Origin: Micromonospora sp. PLK6-60
GTDB lineage: Bacteria; Actinomycetota; Actinomycetes; Mycobacteriales; Micromonosporaceae
DNA: 64,000 nucleotides
Assembly: GCF_019890675.1 (NCBI RefSeq)
Contig: NZ_JAIOAA010000009.1
Coordinates: 124,001 to 188,000, forward strand
Direction: 5' to 3'
Below, in pieces: positions 41,267 to 49,856 of the stretch. Position 1 is the first letter of the stretch, and each line of letters opens with the position of its first letter. The notes beneath the pieces were generated by a model. The model was not told the origin of the DNA. It saw only the letters and a list, made by a program, of their open reading frames with translations, and did not search any database. Made by a program: the position numbers and the translations under genes.

Positions 41267-41634
41267 AGCTCCAGGGTCTCCTCGATGCTGCGCAGCTGGT
41301 GCCGGGCCAGCGCGAGGTTGGTGCGGGACTTGCTCACCATCAGATAGAGGAAGAGTCCCTTGCCGGTGCGGCTGGTGAGCGGGCGGATCAGATGGTACTG
41401 CGTGCCGAGGGTGATCAGGATGTCCTCGATCTCGTCCTTGAGGTCGAGCATCTCGATGGTGCGCATCTTGGCGCGGACCACGTCGGTGTTGCCGGCGGCG
41501 GCGACGGTCAGGTCGATCTCCCCGGTGCCGCCGGCCACCCCCAGGGTCATCCCGCTGGTGTAGTCGACAAGTGCCGCGCCGATCGCTCCGTCGATGCTCA
41601 TCGCGCTCTTCAGCGCCGCGTCAAGGTTGCTCAC
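41263..41634 (-). CDS. Roadblock/LC7 domain protein
   Basis: This 123-residue protein is a second, shorter roadblock-like domain: LDAALKSAMSIDGAIGAALV, DYTSGMTLGVAGGTGEIDLT, and DILITLGTQYHLIRPLTSRT followed by FLYLMVSKSRTNLALARHQL. It is single-domain and cytoplasmic. The GTG at 41634 follows GGGGAGA. It overlaps the partner gene, so the two are co-translated and may form a heteromer. The GTPase they serve must be elsewhere, if there is one. Confidence 0.85.
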   Translation of the reverse strand: MSNLDAALKSAMSIDGAIGAALVDYTSGMTLGVAGGTGEIDLTVAAAGNTDVVRAKMRTIEMLDLKDEIEDILITLGTQYHLIRPLTSRTGKGLFLYLMVSKSRTNLALARHQLRSIEETLEL

Positions 41635-41897
41635 GCTTGTTCTCCCCAGGTTCTGACGGGTGCGTCCGGTGTCCGGCCGGGGTTTCCGGCGGTGACAGCC
41701 GAGCGGCCCGCGTATGTGCTGCGACGAGGCTCGCACATGCCGGGCCGCGGTGCATCCGGCGGCACCCTCAACCACCCGCGCGGACCCGTACGCGCTACTG
41801 CGGTCCCGCAAATGGGACTCCCCGTGGGATGGCCGAAGTCGACCATGGCTGGTACAGCCGCCCCCACCCCTATGTAGAAAACCGATAGAGTACGGCC

Positions 41898-42230
41898 ATG
41901 CGGCTGACCGTTCCGGTGGCGAAGGTGCTCTCCGCCCTCCTCGCCGAGCCGGAGACATCCCGTTACGGCCTCGACCTGATGCGCGCCACCGGGCTGCCCA
42001 GCGGCACGCTCTATCCGGTGCTGCACCGGCTCCGGGCCGCCGGCTGGCTGGCGGCCGACTGGGAGGAGGTCGACCCGGTCACCGAGGGCCGGCCGGCCCG
42101 CCGCTACTACCAACTCACCGGCGAGGGCGCCCGCGCCGCCCGGCTGGCCCTGGCCGAGCTGCGGGCCCTCGCCTCGGCCGCGCCCACCACCGCCGGGGGC
42201 GCCGCGCCGGCCGGAGCCCCGGCGTGCTGA
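41898..42230 (+). CDS. PadR family transcriptional regulator
   Basis: This 110-residue protein has the PadR winged helix: AKVLSALLAEPETSRYGLDL, then ATGLPSGTLYPVLHRLRAAG and RPARRYYQLTGEG, with the typical GTLYP-LHRL recognition helix. The usual C-terminal helix is short. An imperfect dyad CTAT-N11-ATAG lies at 41870-41888, just before the start, and could be its operator. It overlaps the next gene, a membrane protein, by seven bases, a common pairing in actinomycetes. The signal is unknown. Confidence 0.88.
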   Translation: MRLTVPVAKVLSALLAEPETSRYGLDLMRATGLPSGTLYPVLHRLRAAGWLAADWEEVDPVTEGRPARRYYQLTGEGARAARLALAELRALASAAPTTAGGAAPAGAPAC

Positions 42231-43189
42231 CCCGGCGGCTGGCCGGGCTGCTGCTGCGCGCGGCCGTCCGGCGCTGGCCGGCGGAGCTGCGCGCCGAACT
42301 GGCCCGGGAGTGGGCCGCCGAGCTGCACGTGCTGGCCCGGGCCGGCCGCCGCTGGCCGATGCTGCGCTTCGCCGCCAGCCTGGCCGCCGGCCGGCCCGCC
42401 ACGCCGCTGGTGGACCGCGCCGTGCTGCACCGCCGGCTGTGGCGCACCGCCGGGGTGCTGCTGCTCGCCCCGCCGGCCTGCGTCGCGGTCGTCGCGCTCA
42501 CCGGCCTCGCGATGGCGATGGGATACGACCAGCTCGCGGTGCGCGTCGCCTGGGCCACCGACGCGCAGCTGCCGATCTGGACCGGGCTCACCGCCTGCCT
42601 GGCCGTGGTGCTCGCGCTCGCCGTCACCCGGGCCGCCCGGCACACCGTCCGGGTCGGGGCACTGCCCACCGCGCTCGGCGTGCTGCTGCCGATCGGCGCG
42701 ACGGCGACCGTGCTGCTGGCTCTGTTCGCCAGCCGGGGAGAGGGCGGCGCGCTCGACATGGTGTCCGGCACGCTGCTCTGGCTCGCCCTGCTGACGCCCG
42801 CCCTCTGGGCGGCGGGGTGGCTGGCCCGCCGGGGGCGTACCCGACTGGCCTGGCTGGTCGGGCTGCTCGGCGCGCTGGTGGCGGCCGACGCCGCGGTGGT
42901 GCTCGCGGTGGTCTCCGCGATCCCGGCGGTGCCGGTCGGGCCGGTCACCGAGCTGCCCGCCGACGCGGTGGACCGGGTCTCCGCCCCGCTCTGGCTGCTC
43001 AACTGCCTGACCGACTCGTCGCTGGGGCTGCCCCGCCCGACCGACTGGGAGCTGTTCCTCATCACCGACCGGGTGCTGGTCGAGCCGATGTTCTACCTCG
43101 CCTGCACCCCGTACGCGGTGGCGTACGCCGTCGCGGTGGCCCGTCCGGGCCCGGCGGCCGAGCCGGTGGCCGTGCCGTCGGTCGCCTGA
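42224..43189 (+). CDS. Polytopic membrane protein partner of PadR
   Basis: This 321-residue protein is not assigned to a family. It begins with a basic amphipathic part (LTRRLAGLLLRAAVRRWPAE, LRAELAREWAAELHVL) and then has about six membrane helices (LLLAPPACVAVVALTGLAMA, LTACLAVVLALAVT, LPTALGVLLPIGATATVLLA and others). The GTG at 42224 overlaps the padR stop. PadR genes are often followed by membrane proteins of this kind whose role is unknown. No transporter motif is visible. Confidence 0.75.
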   Translation: MLTRRLAGLLLRAAVRRWPAELRAELAREWAAELHVLARAGRRWPMLRFAASLAAGRPATPLVDRAVLHRRLWRTAGVLLLAPPACVAVVALTGLAMAMGYDQLAVRVAWATDAQLPIWTGLTACLAVVLALAVTRAARHTVRVGALPTALGVLLPIGATATVLLALFASRGEGGALDMVSGTLLWLALLTPALWAAGWLARRGRTRLAWLVGLLGALVAADAAVVLAVVSAIPAVPVGPVTELPADAVDRVSAPLWLLNCLTDSSLGLPRPTDWELFLITDRVLVEPMFYLACTPYAVAYAVAVARPGPAAEPVAVPSVA

Positions 43190-43318
43190 TCCGCGGCCGT
43201 TCCGCGACTTCCGCCGTTCCCGCCCGCGACGGCCCTGAGCAGGTCTAATGTGGAGGTGCCGGCGACTATTTGTGGCGTTCCGGTGGCGGCCGGGCGGTTC
43301 GCGGTGCACAGTGAGCGC

Positions 43319-43519
43319 ATGAGCGACAACGGAAGTGGTGGGCACTACTACTGGTGCACGCGACACCACCGGGTCGAGACCGATGCTGACGTGTGTCCCG
43401 CGAAGCACGTGCTCGGACCGTACGCCTCGGCGGCCGACGCGGAGAACGCCCTGCAGAAGGTGCGGGAGCGCAACGAAGCGTGGGAAACCGAGGACGCCCG
43501 TTGGGCCGGGGAGGGCTGA
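43319..43519 (+). CDS. Small Cys/His-containing protein, SPOR-like
   Basis: This 66-residue protein is short, without signal or membrane segment. It has HYYWCTRHHRVETDADVCPA then KHVLGPYASAADAENALQKV and ends with a charged helix. The GPYASAADAENALQ segment resembles SPOR-like repeats (G-x-x-x-x-x-A-x-A-x-x). Two Cys and four His could bind zinc. It sits between the PadR pair and the H1-like gene; the ATG at 43319 is the best start though its ribosome site is weak. Function is unknown. Confidence 0.65.
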   Translation: MSDNGSGGHYYWCTRHHRVETDADVCPAKHVLGPYASAADAENALQKVRERNEAWETEDARWAGEG

Positions 43520-43603
43520 CAGACGACGCGGGACGGCCGCGTCGAGGAACTCCGTGCTCCGTGGGGGAGCACGCGAGCGCATGTCCCCAAGGAGGGAACC
43601 CAG

Positions 43604-44392
43604 ATGGCCGAAGCACGTAAGGCCACCACCCGCCCGGCCGCCAAGCGTACGAGCACGTCGGGCGCCACCAGGTCCACCCGGACGACGTCGGCCGGCCGGG
43701 CTTCGGCGAACGCGTCCGGTGCCGGCGCCGGACGGGTACCGGCCAAGAAGGCGGTCGCGAAGAAGGCGGCGGCCAAGAAGACGGTGACCCGGAAGGCGAC
43801 GACCGCCAGGACGGCGCCGGCCACGAAGACCACCGCGAAGAAGGCGCCGGCCGGCCGGACCACGGCGAAGAAGACCACCGCCGCGAAGAAGACCACCGCG
43901 GCGCGGAGCACGGCGGCCAAGAAGACCACCGCGGCCAAGAAGACCACCGCCGCGAAGAAGACCACGGCGGCGAAGAAGACCACCGCGGCGAAGAAGGCTC
44001 CGGCCAGGAAGACCACCACGGCGCGGACCACCACGGCCAAGAAGGCGCCCGCCGCGAAGAAGACCACGGCGGCGAAGAAGACCACGGCCGCCAAGAAGAC
44101 CACCGCCGCGCGGAAGACCACGGCCAAGAAGGCGCCGGCGCGCAAGACCACCACCACCGCCCGCAAGACGACCACCACCCGCCCGGGCGGGGCGCGCACG
44201 GCGGCGGCGAAGAAGGCACCGGCGAAGAAGGCCACCACCGCCAAGAAGACGACGGCGGCCAAGAAGGCGCCGGCCCGCAAGACCACCGCCGCCAAGAAGG
44301 TCACCGCCCGCAAGGCGCCGGCCCGCACGGCCGCCGCCCGGGCGACCGCTCCGCGCGGGGTACGGGCCACCTCCCGCCGGGCCACCGGCTGA
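43604..44392 (+). CDS. Histone H1-like Lys/Ala-rich nucleoid protein
   Basis: This 262-residue protein is almost entirely Lys, Ala, Thr, Arg and Pro, with repeats of the AKKTTAAKK and AKKAPARK types from about residue 45 to the end. It has no folded domain and matches the eukaryotic H1-tail-like proteins of high-GC bacteria. It should bind DNA non-specifically and compact or protect the nucleoid. AAGGAGGGAACCCAG precedes the ATG. The DNA repeats over 43860-44140 (AAGAAGACCACCGC-type units) make it prone to length changes by slippage. Confidence 0.88.
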   Translation: MAEARKATTRPAAKRTSTSGATRSTRTTSAGRASANASGAGAGRVPAKKAVAKKAAAKKTVTRKATTARTAPATKTTAKKAPAGRTTAKKTTAAKKTTAARSTAAKKTTAAKKTTAAKKTTAAKKTTAAKKAPARKTTTARTTTAKKAPAAKKTTAAKKTTAAKKTTAARKTTAKKAPARKTTTTARKTTTTRPGGARTAAAKKAPAKKATTAKKTTAAKKAPARKTTAAKKVTARKAPARTAAARATAPRGVRATSRRATG

Positions 44393-44454
44393 CGGTCGGG
44401 GCACGGGCCGAACGCCGGAAGGCGGATCAGGCGGCCCGCTGCCAAGATTGACAC

Positions 44455-45885
44455 GTGGTCATCCGACGCGTACTGGCACCCCGTATCGACTTCGGCGCGC
44501 TGCGCCGCGAGCTGAAACTGCCCGAGCAGTTCCCGCCCGCGGCGCGGCGCGAGGCCGACGAGGCGGCGGCGGCCCCGCTGCCCCCCGCCGCGGACCGCAC
44601 CGACGTCGAGTTCGTCACCCTCGACCCGGTCGGCTCGCGCGACCTGGACCAGGCGATGCACCTCGGCCGCCGGCCGGGCGGCTACCGGGTCCGGTACGCC
44701 ATCGCCGACGTCGCCACCCACGTACGCCCCGGCGGCGCGCTGGAGGAGGAGACCTGGCGGCGCGGGCAGACCGTCTACCTGCCCGACGGCAACGTCCCGC
44801 TGCACCCGCACACGCTCAGCGAGGGCGCGGCCAGCCTGCTGCCCGGCCAGGACCGGGCCGCGGTGCTGTGGACCATCGACCTGGACGCCGACGGCGGCAT
44901 CGTGGCGGTCGAGCTGGAACGCGCCCGGGTGCGCAGCCGGGCCCAGCTGGACTACCGCGGGGTGCAGGCCGACGCGGAGGCCGGCCGGCTGCCCGACCCG
45001 ATCGCCCTGCTGCCCGAGATCGGCGCCCTGCTCACCGCCCGGGGGCTGCGGCGTGGCGCGATGAACCTGCCGCTGCCCGAGCAGGACGTCGAGCCGGACG
45101 GCGACGGCTGGCGGCTGGTGCTGCGCGGGCCGGTGCCGATGGAGGACCACAACGCGCAGATCTCGCTGCTCACCGGCATGGCCGCCGCCGACATCATGCT
45201 CGCCGGCCGGGTCGGGTTGCTGCGCACCATGCCCCCGCCCAAACCGGAGGCGGTCCAGCGGCTGCGTACCGCCGCCGCCCCGCTCGGCGTCGACTGGCCC
45301 GCCGGCATGAGCGTGGGCGAGCTGCTCGCCGGGCTGGACGCCGCCGAGCCCCGGTCGGCGGCCTTCATCGACCAGGCCGCCGAGCTGATGCGCGGCGCCG
45401 GGTACACCGCCTTCGACGGCGAGCTGCCGGAACAGCCCGGCCACGGCGGGGTCGGGGCCGCGTACGCCCATGTCACGGCGCCGCTGCGCCGGCTGGCCGA
45501 CCGGTACGTCGCCGAGGTCTGCCTGGCGCTGCACGCGGGCCGGGAGGTGCCGGACTGGGCGCGCACCGCGCTGCCGAAGCTGCCGGAGGTGATGGCGGTG
45601 ACCGACCGGACGGCCGGCGCCGCCACCCGCGGCGCGATCGAGCTGGCCGAGGCGGTGCTGCTGGAACACCGGGTGGGGGAGACCTTCGACGCGGCGGTGC
45701 TGGACGTGGACGCGCCGCCCGCCGGCGAGGCGAAGCCTGGCCGCGAGCCGGGCGGCACGGTGGCGCTGGACGAGCCGCCGGTGCGCGCCCGCTGCGTCGG
45801 CGAGCTGCCGCTCGGCGAGCGGGTCCGGGTACGGCTGGTTACCGCCGACCCGGCGCAGCGGAAGGTCGCCTTCGCACGGGCCTGA
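44455..45885 (+). CDS. RNB-domain exoribonuclease
   Basis: This 476-residue protein is the catalytic RNB domain of RNase II/R type without cold-shock or S1 domains. Conserved segments are VEFVTLDPVGSRDLDQAMHL (the metal motif), YAIADVATHVRPGGALEEET, YLPDGNVPLHPHTLSEGAAS and the late YAHVTAPLRRLADRYVAE with the RRxxDR. The motif normally reads DLDDA; here it is DLDQA, which I know as usual in this actinobacterial subgroup. It would degrade single-stranded RNA 3' to 5'. The start is GTG 44455, with a poor ribosome site. Confidence 0.87.
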   Translation: MVIRRVLAPRIDFGALRRELKLPEQFPPAARREADEAAAAPLPPAADRTDVEFVTLDPVGSRDLDQAMHLGRRPGGYRVRYAIADVATHVRPGGALEEETWRRGQTVYLPDGNVPLHPHTLSEGAASLLPGQDRAAVLWTIDLDADGGIVAVELERARVRSRAQLDYRGVQADAEAGRLPDPIALLPEIGALLTARGLRRGAMNLPLPEQDVEPDGDGWRLVLRGPVPMEDHNAQISLLTGMAAADIMLAGRVGLLRTMPPPKPEAVQRLRTAAAPLGVDWPAGMSVGELLAGLDAAEPRSAAFIDQAAELMRGAGYTAFDGELPEQPGHGGVGAAYAHVTAPLRRLADRYVAEVCLALHAGREVPDWARTALPKLPEVMAVTDRTAGAATRGAIELAEAVLLEHRVGETFDAAVLDVDAPPAGEAKPGREPGGTVALDEPPVRARCVGELPLGERVRVRLVTADPAQRKVAFARA

Positions 45886-46060
45886 ATCGGCCCCGGCCTG
45901 CCCCGGCTGGCCACCGCCGACCTGGAGATCGGCGGTGAGCTGATCCGCGCGCGCCACCGGGCCCGCCGTCGGTCCGCCCGCCGTCGATCCGGGGCGGCAG
46001 CGGGGATTCTCACATCGCCCGGCGGCTGCCGGGACGTCGGCGCTTTGCGAGGATGACCGC

Positions 46061-46756
46061 ATGGCTTACGACGCGACCACGCTGCCCGACGTGTCCGGAC
46101 TGACCGTCGGCATCATCGGCGGCACCGGTGACCAGGGGCGAGGGCTAGCCTACCGGTTCGCCCGGGGCGGGCAGCGGGTGCTGATCGGCTCGCGGTCGGC
46201 CGAGCGGGCCGGCGAGGCGGCCGCCGAGATCGCGGCGCTGCCCGGCGTGCCGGCCGGCGTCGTCACCGGCGCCGACAACGACGAGGTGGCCCGGCGCAGC
46301 GACGTGGTCGTGATCGCGGTGCCGTGGGACGGGCACGCCGCCACCGTCGCCGCGCTCGCCGAGCCGCTGGCCGGCAAGATCGTGGTCGACTGCGTGAACC
46401 CGCTCGGCTTCGACAAGCAGGGCCCGTACGCGCTGACCGTGCCCGAGGGCAGCGCCGTGCAGCAGGCCGCGGCGCTGCTGCCCGACTCCCGGGTGTGCGC
46501 CGCGTTCAACCACGTCAGCGCGCCGCTGCTGGCCGACCCCGAGGTCGACCGGATCGAGCTGGACGTGCTGATCTGCACCGAGGACCGGGAGCTGGTGGGC
46601 GTCGTCGGCGCGCTGGCCGCCCGGATCCCGGGCATGCGGGGCATCTACGCCGGCCGGCTGCGCAACGCCCACCAGGTCGAGGCGTTCACCGCCAACCTGA
46701 TCGCCATCAACAAGCGCTACAAGGCGCACGCCGGTATCCGCGTCACCGACCTCTGA
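46061..46756 (+). CDS. npdG: NADPH:F420 oxidoreductase
   Basis: This 231-residue protein is an F420H2:NADP oxidoreductase (Fno/NpdG). It has a Rossmann start LTVGIIGGTGDQGRGLAYR with the NADP-phosphate-binding GSRSAERA, a VVVIAVPWDGHA segment, DCVNPLGFDKQGPYA and a late GRLRNAHQVEAFTANLIAIN that closes the F420 site. The reaction is the reversible transfer of hydride between NADPH and F420, which supplies reduced F420 for other enzymes. GGATGACCGC precedes the ATG at 46061. It ends before a GC-rich tandem stretch and repeat copy 5. Confidence 0.9.
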   Translation: MAYDATTLPDVSGLTVGIIGGTGDQGRGLAYRFARGGQRVLIGSRSAERAGEAAAEIAALPGVPAGVVTGADNDEVARRSDVVVIAVPWDGHAATVAALAEPLAGKIVVDCVNPLGFDKQGPYALTVPEGSAVQQAAALLPDSRVCAAFNHVSAPLLADPEVDRIELDVLICTEDRELVGVVGALAARIPGMRGIYAGRLRNAHQVEAFTANLIAINKRYKAHAGIRVTDL

Positions 46757-46878
46757 GCCGCTGCCGCCCGCGGCGGGTTCGGTGCGGGCGTGCGTTGCGG
46801 GCGGCGGGTGCGTCGCGGGCGTGCGGTGCGGGCGTGCGTTGCGCACGGCGGGTTCGGTGCGGGCGGGCACTGGCTCCA

Positions 46879-46938
46879 GGTGTTAAGAAGGGGCCCCTGC
46901 TATGCAGAATGCGTTAACAGGGTGCCCCTCCTTACACC
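46879..46938 (+). repeat. Dispersed palindromic repeat, copy 5
   Basis: The element starts GGTGTTAAGAAGGGGCCCC, has AGAATGCGTTAAC in the middle and ends CCCCTCCTTACACC. It has the same orientation and core as the copy at 4641-4697. It abuts the panB stop (46939) with no spare base and lies between converging genes. The preceding 46790-46878 is a GCGGGCGTGCG-type low-complexity run. Confidence 0.8.
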
Positions 46939-47784
46939 TCAGAAGGTGTGCTCGGCGGCGGGGAACTCCCCACCGCGGACCTCGTCGGCGAACCGCCGGG
47001 TCGCCTCCGACAGCACGCCGGCCAGTTCCGCGTAGCGCTTGACGAAGCGCGGCGCCTTGCCGGTGCGCAGGCCGGCCATGTCCTGCCAGACCAGCACCTG
47101 GGCGTCGGTGTCCGGGCCGGCGCCGATGCCCACGGTCGGGATGGGCAGCTCGGCGGTGATCCGCTTGGCCACCTCGCCCGGCACCATCTCCAGCACCACC
47201 GCGAAGGCGCCGGCCTCGGCCACCGCGCGCGCGTCGGCGATCACGTCGTCGGCGGCGTCGCCGCGCCCCTGCACCCGGTAGCCGCCGATGGCGTGCTCGC
47301 TCTGCGGGGTGAAGCCGATGTGCGCCATCACCGGGATGCCGGCGCCGGTGATCGCGGCGATCTGCGCGGCGCAGCGCCGGCCGCCCTCCAGCTTCACCGC
47401 GTGGCAGCCGCCCTCCTTCATGAACCGCACCGCGGTGCGCAGCGCCTGCGTCGGCCCCTCCTCGTACGAGCCGAACGGCAGGTCGCCGACGATGAGGGCC
47501 TGCCGGGTGGCGCGGACCACCGCGCGGACCAGCGGCAGCAGCTCCTCGGCGGTCACCGGCACGGTCGTCTCGTAGCCGAAGACGTTGTTCGCGGCCGAGT
47601 CGCCGACCAGCAGCGCCGGGATGCCCGCGGCGTCGAAGATCCCGGCGGTGTACTGGTCGTACGAGGTGAGCATCGACCAGCGCTCGCCGCGCTCCTTGGC
47701 GGCGATCAGGTCGCGGGTGCGGACCCGTCGGGTGGCCGGCCCGCCGTACAGGGCGGTCACCTCGGTGGGGGTGGATTCCACCAT
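46939..47784 (-). CDS. panB: 3-methyl-2-oxobutanoate hydroxymethyltransferase
   Basis: This 281-residue enzyme makes ketopantoate from alpha-ketoisovalerate and methylene-tetrahydrofolate, an early step to pantothenate and coenzyme A. Conserved segments are [83 protein letters not shown] and [19 protein letters not shown]. The ATG at 47784 follows GGGAGAC; the longer frame upstream is spurious. It is followed upstream on the minus strand by nadE, 118 bases away, so both may be expressed together as cofactor genes. Confidence 0.95.
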   Translation of the reverse strand: MVESTPTEVTALYGGPATRRVRTRDLIAAKERGERWSMLTSYDQYTAGIFDAAGIPALLVGDSAANNVFGYETTVPVTAEELLPLVRAVVRATRQALIVGDLPFGSYEEGPTQALRTAVRFMKEGGCHAVKLEGGRRCAAQIAAITGAGIPVMAHIGFTPQSEHAIGGYRVQGRGDAADDVIADARAVAEAGAFAVVLEMVPGEVAKRITAELPIPTVGIGAGPDTDAQVLVWQDMAGLRTGKAPRFVKRYAELAGVLSEATRRFADEVRGGEFPAAEHTF

Positions 47785-47902
47785 CACTGTCTCCCTTCCT
47801 CGAGGCCGCGTACGCGGTCCCCGGGTGTTGCCGTGATCGTCGCACCGGGCCGGGGTGGGGCGGCAGGGGACAGTGGAAGATCTCACTCCGGCCCGGACCG
47901 GC

Positions 47903-49666
47903 TCAACCGTGCTCGCGCCAGCGGTTGGTGATCGGCAGGCGGCGGTCCCGCCCGAACGCCTTGATGGAGATCTTGGTGCCGGGGGCGGACTGGCGCCGCT
48001 TGTACTCGGCGAGATCCACCATCCGGAGCACCTTGTCCACCACCGCCGGGTCGTGGCCGGAGGCGATCAGCCCCTCCCGGCCGAGGTCGCCGTCGACGTA
48101 CCCGATCAGGATCGGGTCGAGCACGTCGTACTCCGGCAGGGTGTCGCTGTCGAGCTGGCCGGGGCTCAGCTCCGCCGACGGCGGCTTGCCGATCGAGTTC
48201 TCCGGGATCGGCGGGGTCTCGCCCCGGGCGGCGGCGTCCGCGTTGCGCCACTTCGCCAGCCGCCAGACCAGCGTCTTCCAGACGTCCTTGATGGGGTTGT
48301 AGCCGCCGACCGAGTCGCCGTAGAGGGTGGAGTAGCCGACCGCCAGCTCGCTCTTGTTGCCGGTGGTGAGGACCAGGTGCCCCTCCTGGTTCGACAGCGC
48401 CATCAGGATCACCCCGCGGACCCGGGCCTGGAGGTTCTCCACGGCCACCCCGGACAGCGACAGGTTGGCCAGGAAGGCGTCCACCATCGGCTGGATCGGC
48501 TCGACCCGGTAGTCCAGCCCGGTGCGCTTGGCCAGCTCCGCCGCGTCCTCCCGGGAGTGCTCGGAGGAGTGCTGGCTGGGCAGTGACACCCCGACCACCC
48601 GGTCGGCGCCGAGCGCGTCCACCGCCAGCGCCGCCACCACCGCCGAGTCGATGCCGCCGGAGAGGCCGAGCACCACCGACGGGAAGCGGTTCTTGTTCAC
48701 GTAGTCGCGCAGGCCGAGCACCAACGCCTGCCACACCTCGGCCTCGTCGGCGACCGGCGCGATGATCCCGCCGGTCGCGATCTCCCCGGTGGGCGCGGGC
48801 GGCAGGATGTCGCTGACCTTCGCCCGGACGATCCGCATGTCGTCGGCGAGCTGCTCGCCCCGGTCGACCGGTTCCTCGGCCGGGGGCAGCTCCACGTCGT
48901 GCACCAGCAGGTGCTCGACGAACTGCGGCGCCCGGGCCAGCAGGGCGCCGTCGGCGCCGACGATCATCGAGTCGCCGTCGTAGACCAGCTCGTCCTGGGC
49001 GCCGACCATGTTCACGTACGCGATGGTGGCGCCGGCCTCGGCGGCCCGGCGGCGGACCAGCGGCAGCCGGACGTCGTCCTTGTTCAGCTCGTACGGCGAG
49101 CCGTTGATGGTGAGCACCAGCCCGACCCCGGCCTGCCGGGCCACCGCGAACGGGCCGCCGGCCTGCCACAGGTCCTCGCAGATGGTCAGCGCGACGTCCA
49201 CCCCGCCGATCCGGACCACGGTGAGGGTGTCGCCCGGCACGAAGTAGCGGTCCTCGTCGAACACCCCGTAGTTGGGCAGGTGGTGCTTGAAATAGGTGGC
49301 CACCACCCGGCCCTGGTGCAGCAGCGCGGCGGCGTTGCGGGCCCCCCGGCCCGGCTCGGCGTCCGCGCTGACCTGTGGCGGCCCGTCGGCGTCCAGGTAG
49401 CCGACCAGCACCGGCAGCTCGCCCAGCCCGTCGGCGGCCAGGTCGGCGGCGAGCCGGTCCCGGGCGGCCCGCGACGCCGCGACGAAGGAGCGCCGGAAGA
49501 CCAGGTCCTCGACCGGGTAGCCGGTGAGCATCAGCTCGGGGAAGAGGACCAGCTGGGCGCCGGCGTCGGCGGCCCGGCGGGTCCACCGCCGGACCAGGTC
49601 GGCGTTGCCGTCCAGGTCGCCTACGGTCGGGTTGACCTGGGAAAGGGCGAGGCGCAGCGTGGGCAT
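47903..49666 (-). CDS. nadE: Glutamine-dependent NAD+ synthetase
   Basis: This 587-residue enzyme has an N-terminal nitrilase-type glutaminase (Glu in [13 protein letters not shown], Lys in [18 protein letters not shown], Cys in LTICEDLWQ) and a C-terminal NAD synthetase with the ATP-binding [20 protein letters not shown] and a late [18 protein letters not shown]. It turns deamido-NAD into NAD with ATP and glutamine. The length is shorter than the 660-680 residues of mycobacterial NadE, as in the other clade of two-domain enzymes. The ATG at 49666 follows GAGGGC. It is divergent from glnA2. Confidence 0.95.
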   Translation of the reverse strand: MPTLRLALSQVNPTVGDLDGNADLVRRWTRRAADAGAQLVLFPELMLTGYPVEDLVFRRSFVAASRAARDRLAADLAADGLGELPVLVGYLDADGPPQVSADAEPGRGARNAAALLHQGRVVATYFKHHLPNYGVFDEDRYFVPGDTLTVVRIGGVDVALTICEDLWQAGGPFAVARQAGVGLVLTINGSPYELNKDDVRLPLVRRRAAEAGATIAYVNMVGAQDELVYDGDSMIVGADGALLARAPQFVEHLLVHDVELPPAEEPVDRGEQLADDMRIVRAKVSDILPPAPTGEIATGGIIAPVADEAEVWQALVLGLRDYVNKNRFPSVVLGLSGGIDSAVVAALAVDALGADRVVGVSLPSQHSSEHSREDAAELAKRTGLDYRVEPIQPMVDAFLANLSLSGVAVENLQARVRGVILMALSNQEGHLVLTTGNKSELAVGYSTLYGDSVGGYNPIKDVWKTLVWRLAKWRNADAAARGETPPIPENSIGKPPSAELSPGQLDSDTLPEYDVLDPILIGYVDGDLGREGLIASGHDPAVVDKVLRMVDLAEYKRRQSAPGTKISIKAFGRDRRLPITNRWREHG

Positions 49667-49761
49667 GCCCTCATCTTGCCGCAGCCACCGGCACCCGACA
49701 CGGGCGGACGCCGGACGTGGGCGGAGGTGGGACACCGCGCGACGGCGCGCCCGCCGAGCGC

Positions 49762-49777
49762 GTAACGTCGGCGTAAC
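49762..49777 (+). promoter_or_regulatory. GlnR-box-like direct repeat before glnA2
   Basis: GTAAC (49762-49766) and GTAAC (49773-49777) are direct repeats with six bases between them. This 11-base spacing is that of paired half-sites in actinobacterial GlnR boxes (gTnAC-n6-GaAAC). It lies 80 bases before the glnA2 start, in a divergent spacer with nadE. The second half-site fits poorly to GAAAC. Confidence 0.42.
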
Positions 49778-49856
49778 GAGGTAGATGGACACTGGTCGGT
49801 CAGGCGCGTGGCCGGCCCGACCGGTGGCGGAGAACAGTGTCGCGAGGTGTGTAGAA

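Noticed and set aside
43860-44140. Regular short DNA repeats that could be taken for a CRISPR or satellite array
   Set aside because: They encode the AKKTTAAKK repeats of the H1-like protein in frame; there are no spacers.
43348-46062. 904-codon minus-strand frame across the H1-like and RNB genes
   Set aside because: It mirrors the Lys/Ala repeat as a Phe/Val/Ala pattern and lacks any domain; both plus-strand genes are well supported.
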